Of a stretch of 49,297 nucleotides of DNA, positions 1 through 11,100 are shown piece by piece; the stretch's first letter is position 1; each line of letters opens with the position of its first letter. The notes under the pieces are model-generated. The model saw only the letters and a list, made by a program, of their open reading frames with translations, had not been told where the DNA came from and did not search any database. The translations under genes were made by a program, and so were the position numbers. This stretch comes from Bradyrhizobium sp. WSM1743 (lineage in GTDB: Bacteria; Pseudomonadota; Alphaproteobacteria; Rhizobiales; Xanthobacteraceae): positions 201-49,497 of the forward strand of contig NZ_AXAZ01000064.1 of the NCBI RefSeq assembly GCF_000473065.1, in the 5' to 3' direction.

Positions 1-131
1 TTGAGGTACTTGCTGACCGTGCCCTGGGCCAAGCCCAGGCTGCGGGCAACGGCGCGTTGCGACATGCCGACGCTGTAGTGCAGGCGTAGAACTTCACGAA
101 TGTGGCGCATGGACAGTCTCTCGGTCGGCAT
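1..131 (-). CDS. istA: IS21-family transposase IstA, N-terminal part (runs off window)
   Basis: Reading leftward from an ATG at 129-131, the protein begins MPTERLSMRHIREVLRLHYS and continues through SQRAVARSLGLAQGTVSKYL. This is the N-terminal helix-turn-helix that IS21-family IstA transposases use to bind their terminal repeats. Only about 43 residues lie inside the window; the DDE catalytic core would be to the left. The terminal-repeat array at 209-320 lies directly upstream, as expected for the end of an IS21 element. Whether the rest of the gene is intact cannot be seen. Confidence 0.8.
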   Translation of the reverse strand, partial: MPTERLSMRHIREVLRLHYSVGMSQRAVARSLGLAQGTVSKYL

Positions 132-208
132 CTCGATCCTCTGCGGTTAGGCAAAAGACCAAGCTACCCGGGTTGCAGACTGTCAGCGGTGCGCGCCTCC
201 TGGTTGCC

Positions 209-320
209 CCCGATCGCGATCGCTGGAAATAGCGATCACGATCGGCTGGAAATGGTGATCACGATGCTCTGGAATGGGTGATCACGATGGTCTGGAATCG
301 GTGATCACGATCGGCTGGAA
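209..320 (+). repeat. IS21-type multiple terminal repeat array
   Basis: Five degenerate units of about 22 bp follow one another, with a core resembling GATCACGAT-N3-CTGGAA. They start near 214, 233, 258, 280 and 303. IS21-family elements carry such multiple transposase-binding repeats at their ends. The array abuts the decayed istA copy at 327, so the element on the left probably inserted into an older IS21 copy. Confidence 0.7.
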
Positions 321-326
321 CGCGCA

Positions 327-1150
327 CCCACGACGGGGCGTTCGCCCTGTTCAAGGGCACCTGCAGCCGCGGCATCTACGACAACATGAAAACCGCGGTG
401 GAGACGATCTTTGACGGCAAGGATTGTCGCTACAATCGCCGCTTTCTGCAGATGTGCAGCCACTATCTGATCGACCCGGTTGCCTGCACGCCGGCGTCGG
501 GCTGGGAGAAGGGCCAGATCGAGAACCAGGTCGAGAACCAGGTCGGGCTGGTCCGAGAACGCTTCTTGACGCCGCGGCTGCGGTAAAAACCTGGACGAGC
601 TAAACGCCTGGCTACTGGACAAATGCATCGCCTACGCCAAGGCTCATCGCCATCCGGAGCTGGCCGATCAGACGATCCGGGACGTGTTCGAAACCGAACG
701 GCCCAAGCTCCTTCCTTATGCCGGCCCCTTCGACGGCCTCCATGCGGTGACGGCATCGGTCTCGAAGACTTGCCTGGTGCGCTTCGACGACAACAAGTAC
801 TCAGTCGCAGGCAGCGCAGTCGGACGCCCAGTCGAGGTCCAGGCTATACCGATCGCATCGTGATCCGCCAGGATGGAAGGATCCTTGCAGAGCATTCACG
901 ATCCTTCGGACGCGGCGAGACGACCTCCGATCCCTGGCACGATGTGCCGGTGCTGGCTCGCAAACCCGGCGCTTTGCGCAATGGCGCTCCCTTCAAGGGC
1001 TGGTTGCTGCCGGCCGCACTTGAGCTGATCCGGCGCAGGCTTGCCCGCACTGACGACGGCAATCGGCAGATGGTCGACATCCTCAACGCCGTGCTGACTG
1101 CCAGTCTGCCCGCGGTTGAAGCCGCCTGTGCCGAAGCCCTCGAAGTTCGA
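327..1150 (+). pseudogene. istA: decayed IstA transposase (IS21 family), frameshifted
   Basis: The middle and C-terminal parts of IstA are readable in three successive frames. The first segment (to about 585) contains GIYDNMKTAVETIF and the catalytic-region motif ACTPASGWEKGQ. The second (about 585-840) contains LDELNAWLLDKCIAYAKAHR and FETERPKLLPYAGPFDG. The third (about 840-1150) contains DRIVIRQDGRILAEHSRSFG. At least two indels break the frame. A 12-bp in-frame tandem duplication is visible at about 520-545 (ENQVENQV). The N-terminal third is missing and no istB follows. The gene cannot make a functional transposase. Confidence 0.8.
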
Positions 1151-1385
1151 AGATGCGGTGGCGCTAATTGACACCCGAATGGCCGGGGGCTGCAAGGTCC
1201 CTGCATGGGCGGGAACCGTTCGAAACTTCAAACTGAGATACGACTCAAATTTTCCATTGAGCTCGGGAGCCGCGGCAGCGCTCATATATAGCGCTGCCGT
1301 CCCTGTGTTTTCTTGCGGATACCGGACCAGTACAGGCCGGCCCACAAAAATATTTTGGCCTGCCTGGGTTTGCTGCCCGATTCAT

Positions 1386-3076
1386 TCAAAAAGTGTAGGA
1401 GGTCTGAAAGAACGTGCCCCAACGTTCCATACTGTACTTCGCAGGGGTGCGTGCGCCGTAATTAAAAGAGACATCGCTGTCACCGCCGGTCCACATCGCC
1501 CAATACCGGGCCCCAACACCAATGCTGAAGTTTTTGCTGAGAAAGTAAGACAATGTTCCTTCCACCTGAACGCCCGCACCACTTCGCCCGCGCTGATCGT
1601 AGAAAGCTGTTTCATCGCGTAGGAGATGGTTGTCGCGACCAGTAAAGTCGGTCCATGGCAGGTAAGCAACGTCGGCGCTCACGCGCCAGCGCTCGAGCAG
1701 CATAGCCTCTGCGCTCATGCCGATGCGCGGCGCATTCCAATTGGTGTCTTGACTGCCGATGAGCCGTTTCGAGACCGGTACCTCGCACGGCCCCACCGGC
1801 GAGGCGATCTGCCCGCATCCCATGGAATCCGATTTTTGGCCATAATAGGCCCATCCAAAAAAGGCGCCTAATTTGTAGGCCTTATCGCGCAGAAAGACAT
1901 ATCCGGCGTCGGCCGTGTAGTACATGAATTGCCCATTCGCCTGGTCTGATAAGGTGTTGCTATAGGCGATGCCGTAGGCACTCGAATCCTCGTCGTTCAT
2001 CTTTCCCTTCTCGAAGCGTCCGATGCCAACATTGCCCTCATGAATATTCCCCAGGGACTATCAAGACGGGCGAAAAGCTCGCCGGAAATGCCGTCCAGCC
2101 CGTGATAGGTGAGCCTCGAACTCGGAATGACGCCTTCGCCAGGCATCGGAGGTGGAAGATTGTAGTCCCATTGGAATGTCCCCCTGCCGATCCAGACCCG
2201 TGAGCCGCCTTCGATCGACCAAGCATCGGGATATGCACGATGACCGGCCCACCCTCTGTCGGGGACCAGCGATCCATGGGACCATTGCGGCTCACTCGGG
2301 CTGCTTCCGAAATGATAATTCAAGCCGACCTTTCCAACTTGATAACTGCTCGATAAATCGCTTGCGCTGGCGGGGATGACGGCTAGCGGCGGGTACTGCA
2401 TGGTCGGCGGCGTCGCCAGGTGCGGTCCAGCAAACCTCATATAGTCGTATTCAAATTTGAGGGACCAAGCGGCCGTCAAGGCTTGCTCCACACCGAATCC
2501 GACAGTCCATCCGAAACGGCCGTAGTCAAATTGCGTGGTGTGCCGCGGAAATCCGGGAGACTCGTCGTGGCGAAATTCGTTGTTGTTAGCGATGCTCCCC
2601 CGATTGTTCTGCCAGGCTGCGCCGCCCTTGACATAGGTGAGCGTGCGACCGCGGGCCCCAAAAGTGTAACCGACCCGAGCGGTGCCTGTGACAAAGACGT
2701 TCGGACCTGCCTTGCAGGTGGCGATCACAACATTACCGGAGAAGGCAAGACAGCTATTTGTGCCATCGGACACAGCATGGCTTACATCCAACTCGGCGCC
2801 AAGAACCCATCCGTTGCTTTGCCAATTGTACCCGATCTGACCGCCGGCCAGGAATGTTGGGGTGTTGACGTTGTCGCCATAGATTGATGGCCCGTAGGGA
2901 TCAGTGAAGGAGGTGCGGCCATAACCACCACCGCCGTGAAAGCCAACATATCCTCCAGTCCAGCTCCACAATGTCGACGAGACCCTCGTCGGCAGGGTCA
3001 GGTCCGCTGAGTTAGCGAGACTGCATGTTGCAAGCGAAACTACTGCCGCGCCGTAAACAAGAACTCCACTTCGCAT
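1386..3076 (-). pseudogene. outer-membrane beta-barrel protein, split by a frameshift
   Basis: An upstream part (1997-3076, 359 residues) starts with a signal peptide (MRSGVLVYGAAVVSLATCSL...ANSAD) and Omp25/Omp31-like strands such as GGYVGFHGGGGYGRTSF and YVKGGAAWQNNRG. A downstream part (1386-2000, 204 residues) continues the barrel and ends in a terminal Phe (SYTF), the usual beta-barrel assembly signal. The second frame extends upstream through EGNVGIGRFEKGK, which aligns with the end of the first part. A one-base change near 2040 therefore broke a single gene of about 560 residues. GAGGTG before the 3076 start is a reasonable ribosome binding site. The ligand is unknown. A sequencing error is possible. 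Confidence 0.7.
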
Positions 3077-3687
3077 ATCACCTCACAGATAACATCCGCG
3101 CCATCCGCAACGTAGCCCGAACGGTCGTTGTTCTGGCGTCGCTCCCACGAGCGGTCGCAGTGAGCAGAATCCGTGCCACTCTTAACACTGCGTATTCGAT
3201 GTTTTTTTTCTTGGCCGCGTCGGATAGCCGACAAGACCGATCACAGCTGCGACAAGTCGCGCGTTTGAGCGCCGAGGTGTGCAATCATCGCAGTGTCAAG
3301 GCGCGTATACCCGGCAGCTTCCACAGAAGCCCGTCGGGAGTCCGGCGCTGATATGGGTCCACTCAATGGAGTGTGTGCTGAGGTCCGTCGATGCGATCGG
3401 CGCGTCAGGTGGTAGCAACGAGAGCGACGCCTGTGGCGTCGAGCTGGAGTACTTGGCGATCGCGACCCGGGTCGCATTTAACTAAGCACGCCTCCGCCTT
3501 GACCGCTCTGAAAATGTCCATCAGCGTCGCTTCCGGCGCGTGCAACACTCGGCTTTGCCTTCATGGCGATCGCAGCGATAAAGACCGATACATAGGGACT
3601 CGCCCTTGCTCATCACGCTAATTTTGGAGCCATCCCCTCGCCGGCCATGTAGGCTCAAATGCCTGCTCCGATGGTCTCCTTATCAGA
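3077..3687. other. intergenic stretch, no recognised gene
   Basis: About 610 bases between the broken outer-membrane gene and the MATE gene. Short open frames exist on both strands, but none shows a recognisable family, a convincing ribosome binding site or protein-like composition. I see no RNA gene or clear terminator in it. Confidence 0.5.
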
Positions 3688-5112
3688 TCAAAGAGCACTT
3701 CCCATTCCTGGCTGAATGTGCCGGTCCCCTTGTCTGAGCTCAGCGAACTGGCGGAACAGGACAAACAGCGCGATCATTCCGGCGCCCAGCTCAGCGATGG
3801 CTTGACTGGCCAACACTCCGCTAAAGCCCGATATGGCAGGGAGTAACAGTACGGCCGGTATGAAGAGATATCCTTGCCTCGCGAAAGACACGACCGCGCT
3901 GAGGCGTGCTCTGCCGAGCGACTGAAGCATTGTCGTCACGAAACTCTGAATACCGAAGAGTCCAAAAAACAGATGAAAGATGATGCAGGTCGAGACGGCA
4001 ATTTCGGTGACCTTATCGCTATCGCTGAACAACCTGACCAACGGCCGGACAAAAAGCATAACGGCTGCGGAATATGCAAAGGAAAGCGCAACCGTGATAG
4101 ATAGCATGAACTTCGCGACCCTCAGTACACGAGCAAGGTCGCGGGCGCCCCAACCAAACCCCAGGACAGCTTGAGAGCCGATACAAAAACCCATGATAGG
4201 CAGCGTCCCGATTGTCAGAATTCTTACAGCTATTCCCACCGCCGCGACGAACTCGTCACCGAACCGGGCAGCGGCTCCGTACAAGAACATGCCGGCAAGA
4301 GCCGATAAGATACTTGTCGCGGTCGCCGGCGCCCCAATGAACGCGAGCTCTCTGATGCGATCTACCCGCAACGAGACCTGAGAGATTCTAACGAAGACAG
4401 TGCCGCACCCCTTAGTAAAATATCCAGTGTAGAGGCTTATCGCCGCGATCTGAGATAGGAGCGTTGCTAGGGCCGCGCCTCGCACACCCAAGTCTAGTAA
4501 GAATATAAAGATGGGATCAAGCAAGGCGTTCAATATGAAAGCGCTCAGCATCGTCCACATACTGAATCGAGTGTTTCCTTCAGCTCTTGCGATGAAGCCG
4601 CTGACAATATTCAGGAGCATCAAAGTGGACCCTGGCAAAAGGATCGTGGCGTAGTCGAGCGCGATGGGAAGAATTGTTGGAGTTGCCCCGAGTGCGACGA
4701 AGATGCCGCGTAGGCTCAGAAGCAGTCCGACGGTCATGATCACTCCGATCGGAGCGGACAGCGCGAGTGCCGTACTCGCACCTCGACTAGCCTCCAACTC
4801 ATTACCAGCACCAAGATGACGAGATATGAAGGATGCAGTACCCACACCGATCCCCTCTCCTGCCGCCGCGAGCAGGATAATGATCGGCATAGTCATGCTG
4901 ACGGCTGCGATTGCCTGCGCACCAAGTGAGCCAACAAAGATAGCGTTGAGGAGCTGCTGTAACGCGCTGATCGACAACCCGATAACAGATGGAACGGCAA
5001 GCCGAAGGAGAAGGCTCGGGAGCTTTTGGTCCGATAGATCCACCTGCCGGCCTTTCTTCGGCCTCGTATCGCGATCGCTTTTAACGACGAGCTCCGCATT
5101 CCGGTCATCCAT
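3688..5112 (-). CDS. MATE-family multidrug/toxin efflux transporter
   Basis: A 474-residue inner-membrane protein with about 12 hydrophobic segments in two homologous halves, the normal size and fold of MATE cation-coupled antiporters. Visible family features include LLRLAVPSVIGLSISALQQL in the first helix, a FISRHLGAGN loop in the first half and GFGWGARD at the same place in the second half. A charged cytoplasmic N-terminus of about 30 residues precedes helix 1. The ATG lies 3 nt after the stop of the NRPS gene, so the two are almost certainly one operon and translationally coupled. It most likely exports the NRPS product or protects the producer from it; that role is inferred from position. 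Confidence 0.9.
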   Translation of the reverse strand: MDDRNAELVVKSDRDTRPKKGRQVDLSDQKLPSLLLRLAVPSVIGLSISALQQLLNAIFVGSLGAQAIAAVSMTMPIIILLAAAGEGIGVGTASFISRHLGAGNELEASRGASTALALSAPIGVIMTVGLLLSLRGIFVALGATPTILPIALDYATILLPGSTLMLLNIVSGFIARAEGNTRFSMWTMLSAFILNALLDPIFIFLLDLGVRGAALATLLSQIAAISLYTGYFTKGCGTVFVRISQVSLRVDRIRELAFIGAPATATSILSALAGMFLYGAAARFGDEFVAAVGIAVRILTIGTLPIMGFCIGSQAVLGFGWGARDLARVLRVAKFMLSITVALSFAYSAAVMLFVRPLVRLFSDSDKVTEIAVSTCIIFHLFFGLFGIQSFVTTMLQSLGRARLSAVVSFARQGYLFIPAVLLLPAISGFSGVLASQAIAELGAGMIALFVLFRQFAELRQGDRHIQPGMGSAL

Positions 5113-5115
5113 GAT

Positions 5116-8100
5116 TCACAACGTCCTCAGCGCTACGAATTCATCGATCGTCTGCAACAGCTCCTGTTGCAAGATCGTGCAAAGATGGCGGGTCACCTCA
5201 TAATCGACCACGCTCGGATCATACGTGGCGTCAATCTGTAGATTGCCCGATTGATATCCGACATCGAACCAGAAGACGTGGATTGCCGCCGCTTGATGCA
5301 TGTGTTCGCCGATCCAAAGCGGAGAAGGGTCTGTGTCTAGAAAACGGCGTGGGAAATGGCGCTGCAAACGGGCGCGATAATTCACCCCAATTCTGGGCAG
5401 TGGCAGGCGATCGAGCCGACGCCGCAAGGCTGGATCTCGGTTTAGGAATTTCAGGGCCCGAAAGCCTATTCCCCCACGCGGCAGCGCATTGCGCTGCCGG
5501 TATATTAAACGAGCACGGTCGGAAAGCGACTCCCTTCCTGTGACATTCAATGAAAGCGGAACGAACTCGCTGATAAGGCCAATGATCTGAGATGAATCGA
5601 AATCGTCAAACAGCCGACCTCGTGTCGAGGTGAGGCTATCAATCCAGAGCGAATAATTGCCGAACACGGCGCCAAACGCACCTGACAGGGCAGCAAGAAA
5701 CACATCAAAGTCCTGACAATGCGCTGATCTGGCTCCAATACTGAGGAGACCCGCTGTCGCCTCCCCGTCGATCTCAAGATGGTACTTGGCCTGATCTAGC
5801 CGAAGCGAACGGCCGCCCGCATCTTCCCGACGACCTCCGACACTTGCATCGTGAAGCTCTCTCGCACTTCCTTCGGCAACACTCGTGCCGCGCGATGGCG
5901 CGTCGCTCACACGCAAATTGAATAGGTCGTAGTCGATGTCCTCCCAGTACTTGAGTTCGTCTGGTGCCTCGCTGTTCGCGTAGCGCTCGAGGCGCTTCAA
6001 CCAGGGAGAGAGCCCTTGTACGGTCTCGGGACCCTCCACATCGTGGCCTGCAGCAAGAGCCTGGTATGCGCCCTCCAATGCTTCCAGAAATAACCGATAG
6101 CCCATCCCATCCGCTACGAAATGATGCATCAACACCAGCAGATAGTAATCGCCGCCTTCCGAAGTACGGAAGGCCGCGACGTGAACAAGAGGCGTGTGGC
6201 CATCAAACCGAAATATGTGTTGACGTTTTGCCGAGACGCTCTCGATTGTCCTGCGCTGGTCCGGGCCGGTCATCCGGACGAGATCGATCTCCTCCACGAT
6301 GTGCTCGGCCGGACAAGGCCTAACCCCCAGCCGTAGTCCATCTTGGGTTCGGGCAACGCGGAGCCTGAGGCCTTCGTGCCTCTCGATGACATGGGCGAGA
6401 GCGCGGTCCAGAATCTTGATGTTCAGGATGCCGCCGCGCAAGAAGAACAGATCGCCAATGTTAAAATGCTCGTCAAAGCCGAGAAGAGAATTCCAAAACG
6501 ATATTATGGGGGGCACAGGCAGGAAGCCGTCCGCGGAAGCGACGTTGTGGGGTGCCGCCTCCGCTTCCCCGGCCGCCAACTCCCTGATGGTCGGTGTTCG
6601 ATAAAGCTGGTTGACGGTGAGATTCAGCCCGGCTTTGCGCGCCAGCGTGACGCAACGTACGCTCAGAAGAGAATCGCCGCCGATATCAAAGAAACTGCTG
6701 TCGATTCCCACCCCCTTGGCACCTAATAGATCCTCCCAGATCCGAGCAAGAACTCGCTCGTTCCAAGTGCGGGGCTCAGCAGATCGACTAGTTTCTATGT
6801 CGCGGTAAGGAACGGAGGAAAGGCGGGCACGGTCTATCTTTCCGCTTGTCGTCAGGGGAACACTGTCAACGAACCTGAAGGCTGTGGGAACCATGGGAGA
6901 TGGCAATCTGTTGCGCAAGTGGGCGAGAATCTCTCCAGTGCTTAGATTCTCCCGAGCGGGCACCACGCTCGCCGTCAAGCGGCGATTTTCATCGATGCCT
7001 TCTGCGAAGACCGCGGCCTTTGCGATTGCCGGATGAGACTCAAGGGCAACTTCGACCTCCTCCGGCTCGATGCGAAAGCCCCTCACCTTGATCTGGTTGT
7101 CCGATCGGCCGCAAATCTCGAGAAGGCCGCTGGTGGAGATGCGTGCGATGTCCCCACTTCGATAAAGCACGTCGTATTGTCCGCCATCATACGGATTCGG
7201 CACGAAGCAGCGGTCAGTCCGATCTTGATCCCGCCAGTACCCAGCGCTCAGACAGCGGCCCGCAATGCACAGTTCGCCGGGGGCTCCAACAGGCACTCTC
7301 TTCAATCGTGCATCGAGCACGTAGAGTTTGACGTTGTCGATTGGCCGCCCCAGCGGCACAAGCGCCGAGTTGTCATCGGCATCCGACGTTTCGTGCACGG
7401 CTGCATTGGACGCACATTCCGTCGCACCATAGAAGTTCCACAAGGGCACGCCCGGAAAAGACCCGCGCCAGCGAGCGGGCAGCGAGGAAGGCATCGGTTC
7501 GGCGCTGCTTGTGACCAATCTCAAGGCTGTCTTTTGCGGTCGTCGTTCCTGGGACCCGATGAGACCGGACAGGAGTGGCGGAGAGGCAAAAAAGCGTGTC
7601 ACACGATGTTTTGCCAAACTGCACAACAATAGATCCGGATCTAGCACCTGCCCATGAGTGAGGATCAGCGTGGGCACACCTCTCAGAAGCCCACCAAAAT
7701 ACTCCCAAGCGGACGCAACAAGGGAGGCGGACTTCTGGACAACCATCACGTCGGTACCATCGAAAGGAAAGCGTCGCCACATCCAGTTCAGCCGATTGAG
7801 AATGGCCGATTCCGGAATAAGAACCCCCTTCGCCCGCCCTGTTGAGGACGACGTGTATATAAGGTTCGCAATTTGGTGATCTGAGGCTGAGTCGCTGGAT
7901 TCGAAATTATCCGTCAGCGCCCTGCACCTGTCTAACGTCAATAGACAAATCGAAGGTATGTCAAAGCCAGTCTCCGTGGCATTTGCGTGAACCAACACCT
8001 TTGCCTGACTATCTCGCAGGATATGTTGGATCCGATCAGGCGGATAATCCGGCGGTATCGGCACGACTATAGAGTGCAAAGCTCGCGCCGCCAGCATAAC

Positions 8101-11100
8101 AGCGGCAACGTCAGGCGACCGGTCGACCAGCATGGCGACCATATCGCCAACGCCCACGTCCAGATCCCGCAGGAAGGACCTGATAGCTGCTACGCGCTCA
8201 CGCAGCTGGCCGAATGTGACTTCCCCGAACTCGCCAAAATATGCTGCCTTGCTGTGATTGGAGACACTGATCTGCTCGAAGGCTTCAACAAGCAGACATT
8301 CAGACTCATATGGCTGCCTGGCCCCCGCCAGCGAGTTCAGTAGAGTGACGTCTGACGCGCTGAGGCAGCTCAGCTCCTCAAGGGGCGCAAGCGGTTTGTC
8401 AACGCAGGCGGCAATCAGACAGCGCAGATTGTTGGCCATGCGAACAACTAGATCACTTGAGAATATGTCTTCCGCATACGCCAACTGGAGCGCAATTTCA
8501 TCGCCCTGATCTTGCGCGTACAATGTTAGGTCGAATTTGACATAGCCGGTGTCGTATTCGCGGAATGTCAGAGCCAACTCGTCCCGACCAACGGGTTCGG
8601 CGGCCTCGGAGTACATGTTGAACATGACCTGGAAGATCGGTGATCGACCCGGTTCGCGACATAACCTTGTATCCCTGACCATCCATCCGAATGGATAGGC
8701 CGAATTTGCGATGGCATCGCTGACCAGGCCCTGGACGCGCGTGGCATGAGCAGCAAAGGACTGACCGGCATCGATCGCGGCACGGATCGGCAGCATATTC
8801 AGGAAAAAGCCAATGATGTCGGCGCTGCCAGGTTGATCCCGTACAGCGTGTGGCATGCCGACGACAATATCGTCCTGACCGCTATACATTCGTAGCAGCA
8901 GCTGGAAGCACGACAGCAGCGTTGTCGACGTGGTGCAGCCATTTCGGCGCGCGAATTCTCTTACGCGGCTGGAGAGATCGCTGCCAAGCAGCACTGGATG
9001 CGAGCCGCCGCGGTATGAATTTGTTTGCGGGCGCACCTTTCCGAGCGAAAGCACCGGCGGATCATCACCGATCTGACGACGCCAATAGTGACGTTGGTTC
9101 TCCAAGGCCTCTGGAGAAACGTGTTGTTTTTCCCATGCCGCGTAGGCCGAGAGTGACGCCCGGCTCTCTGCCCAAGGCGCAGTGGCATCTAAATACCTTC
9201 GCTGAAGATCTCTGAGCAGAATAGAGATCGACCAGGCATCGAGGATGATTTCGTGAGCGGTGATCAATATGAGATGATTGTCAGGACCAAGACGGACCAT
9301 ACGCGCGCGAAACAAGTGGCCCTGTCCGAGATCGAAATTGTCTTTCAGCTCCGTTCGCCGAAACTGTGCGATGAGCTCCTCAGCCTCGGAGGAGGTGAGA
9401 TGAGATAGATCGATCAATTCAAGACTGGTGCATGGCGGAGCATCAAAGCATTGAACCGGACCGTCTTCGTCGATAAAGCGCGCCGAAAGCGCCTGGTGGG
9501 AATGAATGACCTCGGTCCAGGCGCGATTGAACCGAGCTAGATTGATGGCTCCCTTAATCCGCAGCCCGCCTTGAATGATGTAGTTCCTGGCAGATGGATC
9601 AAGCTGCGCCAAAAACCACAGGTGCTCCTGGAGGTGCGTCAGAGGTGATCGGCTTCGCTTTTGGCATGTCAAAGCCGTGCATGGATTGAGCTCAGCGCGT
9701 GTCTCTATCGAAGCGGCAAGAGATCGAATTGTGCCATTCAGGACCCGTCTGAAATCCGCTTTCACTCCGAGCAAGGTCTGCAGCTGTCCCAATATAAGCA
9801 TTGCGCGGAGCGAGTCTCCGCCGAGGCTTATGAATTGGTCATTCACACCTATGTTCTCTATACGCAAAATGCCGGACCAGATTTGACGTAGCCGGACTTC
9901 GAGGTCTGATTGCGGCTCCTCGAATGGCGTTGACAATAACGGCCGAACACTGCCCGGGTCAGGCAATGCCGCAAAGTCGACCTTTCCGTTCCTGGTCAGT
10001 GGAATACTGCTGACGTGAATGATTCTTTCCGGAAGCATGTAGCTGGGGAGTGCCTCAGCAAGAAAATTCTGAAGGTCGCTTTCCGCCAGTTCAGCTGGAG
10101 CCGACACATACGCAACCAGCCGCCGCGATTCGGCTTGCGCCTCCGACCCAGCTATATCTCGCGCCGTAAGCTTTACACCTGCGCAGACAGAGGCGACTGC
10201 GGCGGCGCCATGAACCAAGGGATGAGCGGACAAACGAGCTTCGATTTCTCCCAGCTCGATTCTGTGCCCGCGAATTTTGACCTGACGATCCCGTCGACCG
10301 AGACATTCCAGAAGCCCGTCGGAACGAACGCGGCCAAGATCCCCTGTCCGGTATAGGCGCCGGAACGACGGGTCGTTTGAGAACGGGTTCGGCCCAAAGA
10401 CATCCTTGGTGCGGACATCGTCATTGGCGTAACCGGCAGCGACACCAACGCCACTCACACAGATTTCGCCGACCTCCCCCACCTTGCACAGCCGCAGTCC
10501 GTCGGCGACGTAAACCTTAACGTTATAAATCGGTCTGCCGATCGGTACATAAAGCTCAGCCAGCGCAGGCGGCACGGAAACCAGATGATGCGTAACGCCG
10601 TCCGCGCACTCGGTCGGCCCGTAGTGATTGAGAATGGGGACGCGGGGATATAAGCCAAGCCACGCACGCGCCAATCCGGGTGTTAGCGGTTCTCCGACCG
10701 TAGAAATAATCCGCAAACCATCCAGAGCTCGCTCCGCCGGAGCAAGCGACTGCAGATACTCAACAAACACTGCCAGTATCGACGGAACGAATTGGATAAC
10801 CGAAGCGCCGCTTCCTTGAATTGCTTGGAGGAGGGACAATGGCGATCTCAATGTTGCATCGTCAATGATCGCGCTAGAGGCTCCGACGCAAAGCCCAGCC
10901 AGAAGCTGCCACAGCGAGATATCAAAGCAATGCGACGCCGTTTGCGCGACGCAATCCGTCCGAGTGAGACTTAGAGCATCGATCTTTGCCGCCAAATGAT
11001 TGTTTAAGGCGCCGCGCTCAATCATTGCGCCCTTAGGCTGGCCCGTCGAACCAGACGTAAACAGAATGTAGGCGAGTCCATCCTCGCTCGGCGGGGGCGC

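Noticed and set aside
209..320. A CRISPR-like reading of the short repeats
   Set aside because: The units are directly adjacent with no unique spacers, and the adjoining istA explains them as IS21 terminal repeats.
3025..3351. Plus-strand open frame overlapping the outer-membrane gene start
   Set aside because: No recognisable motif; it begins inside the signal-peptide region of the other strand.
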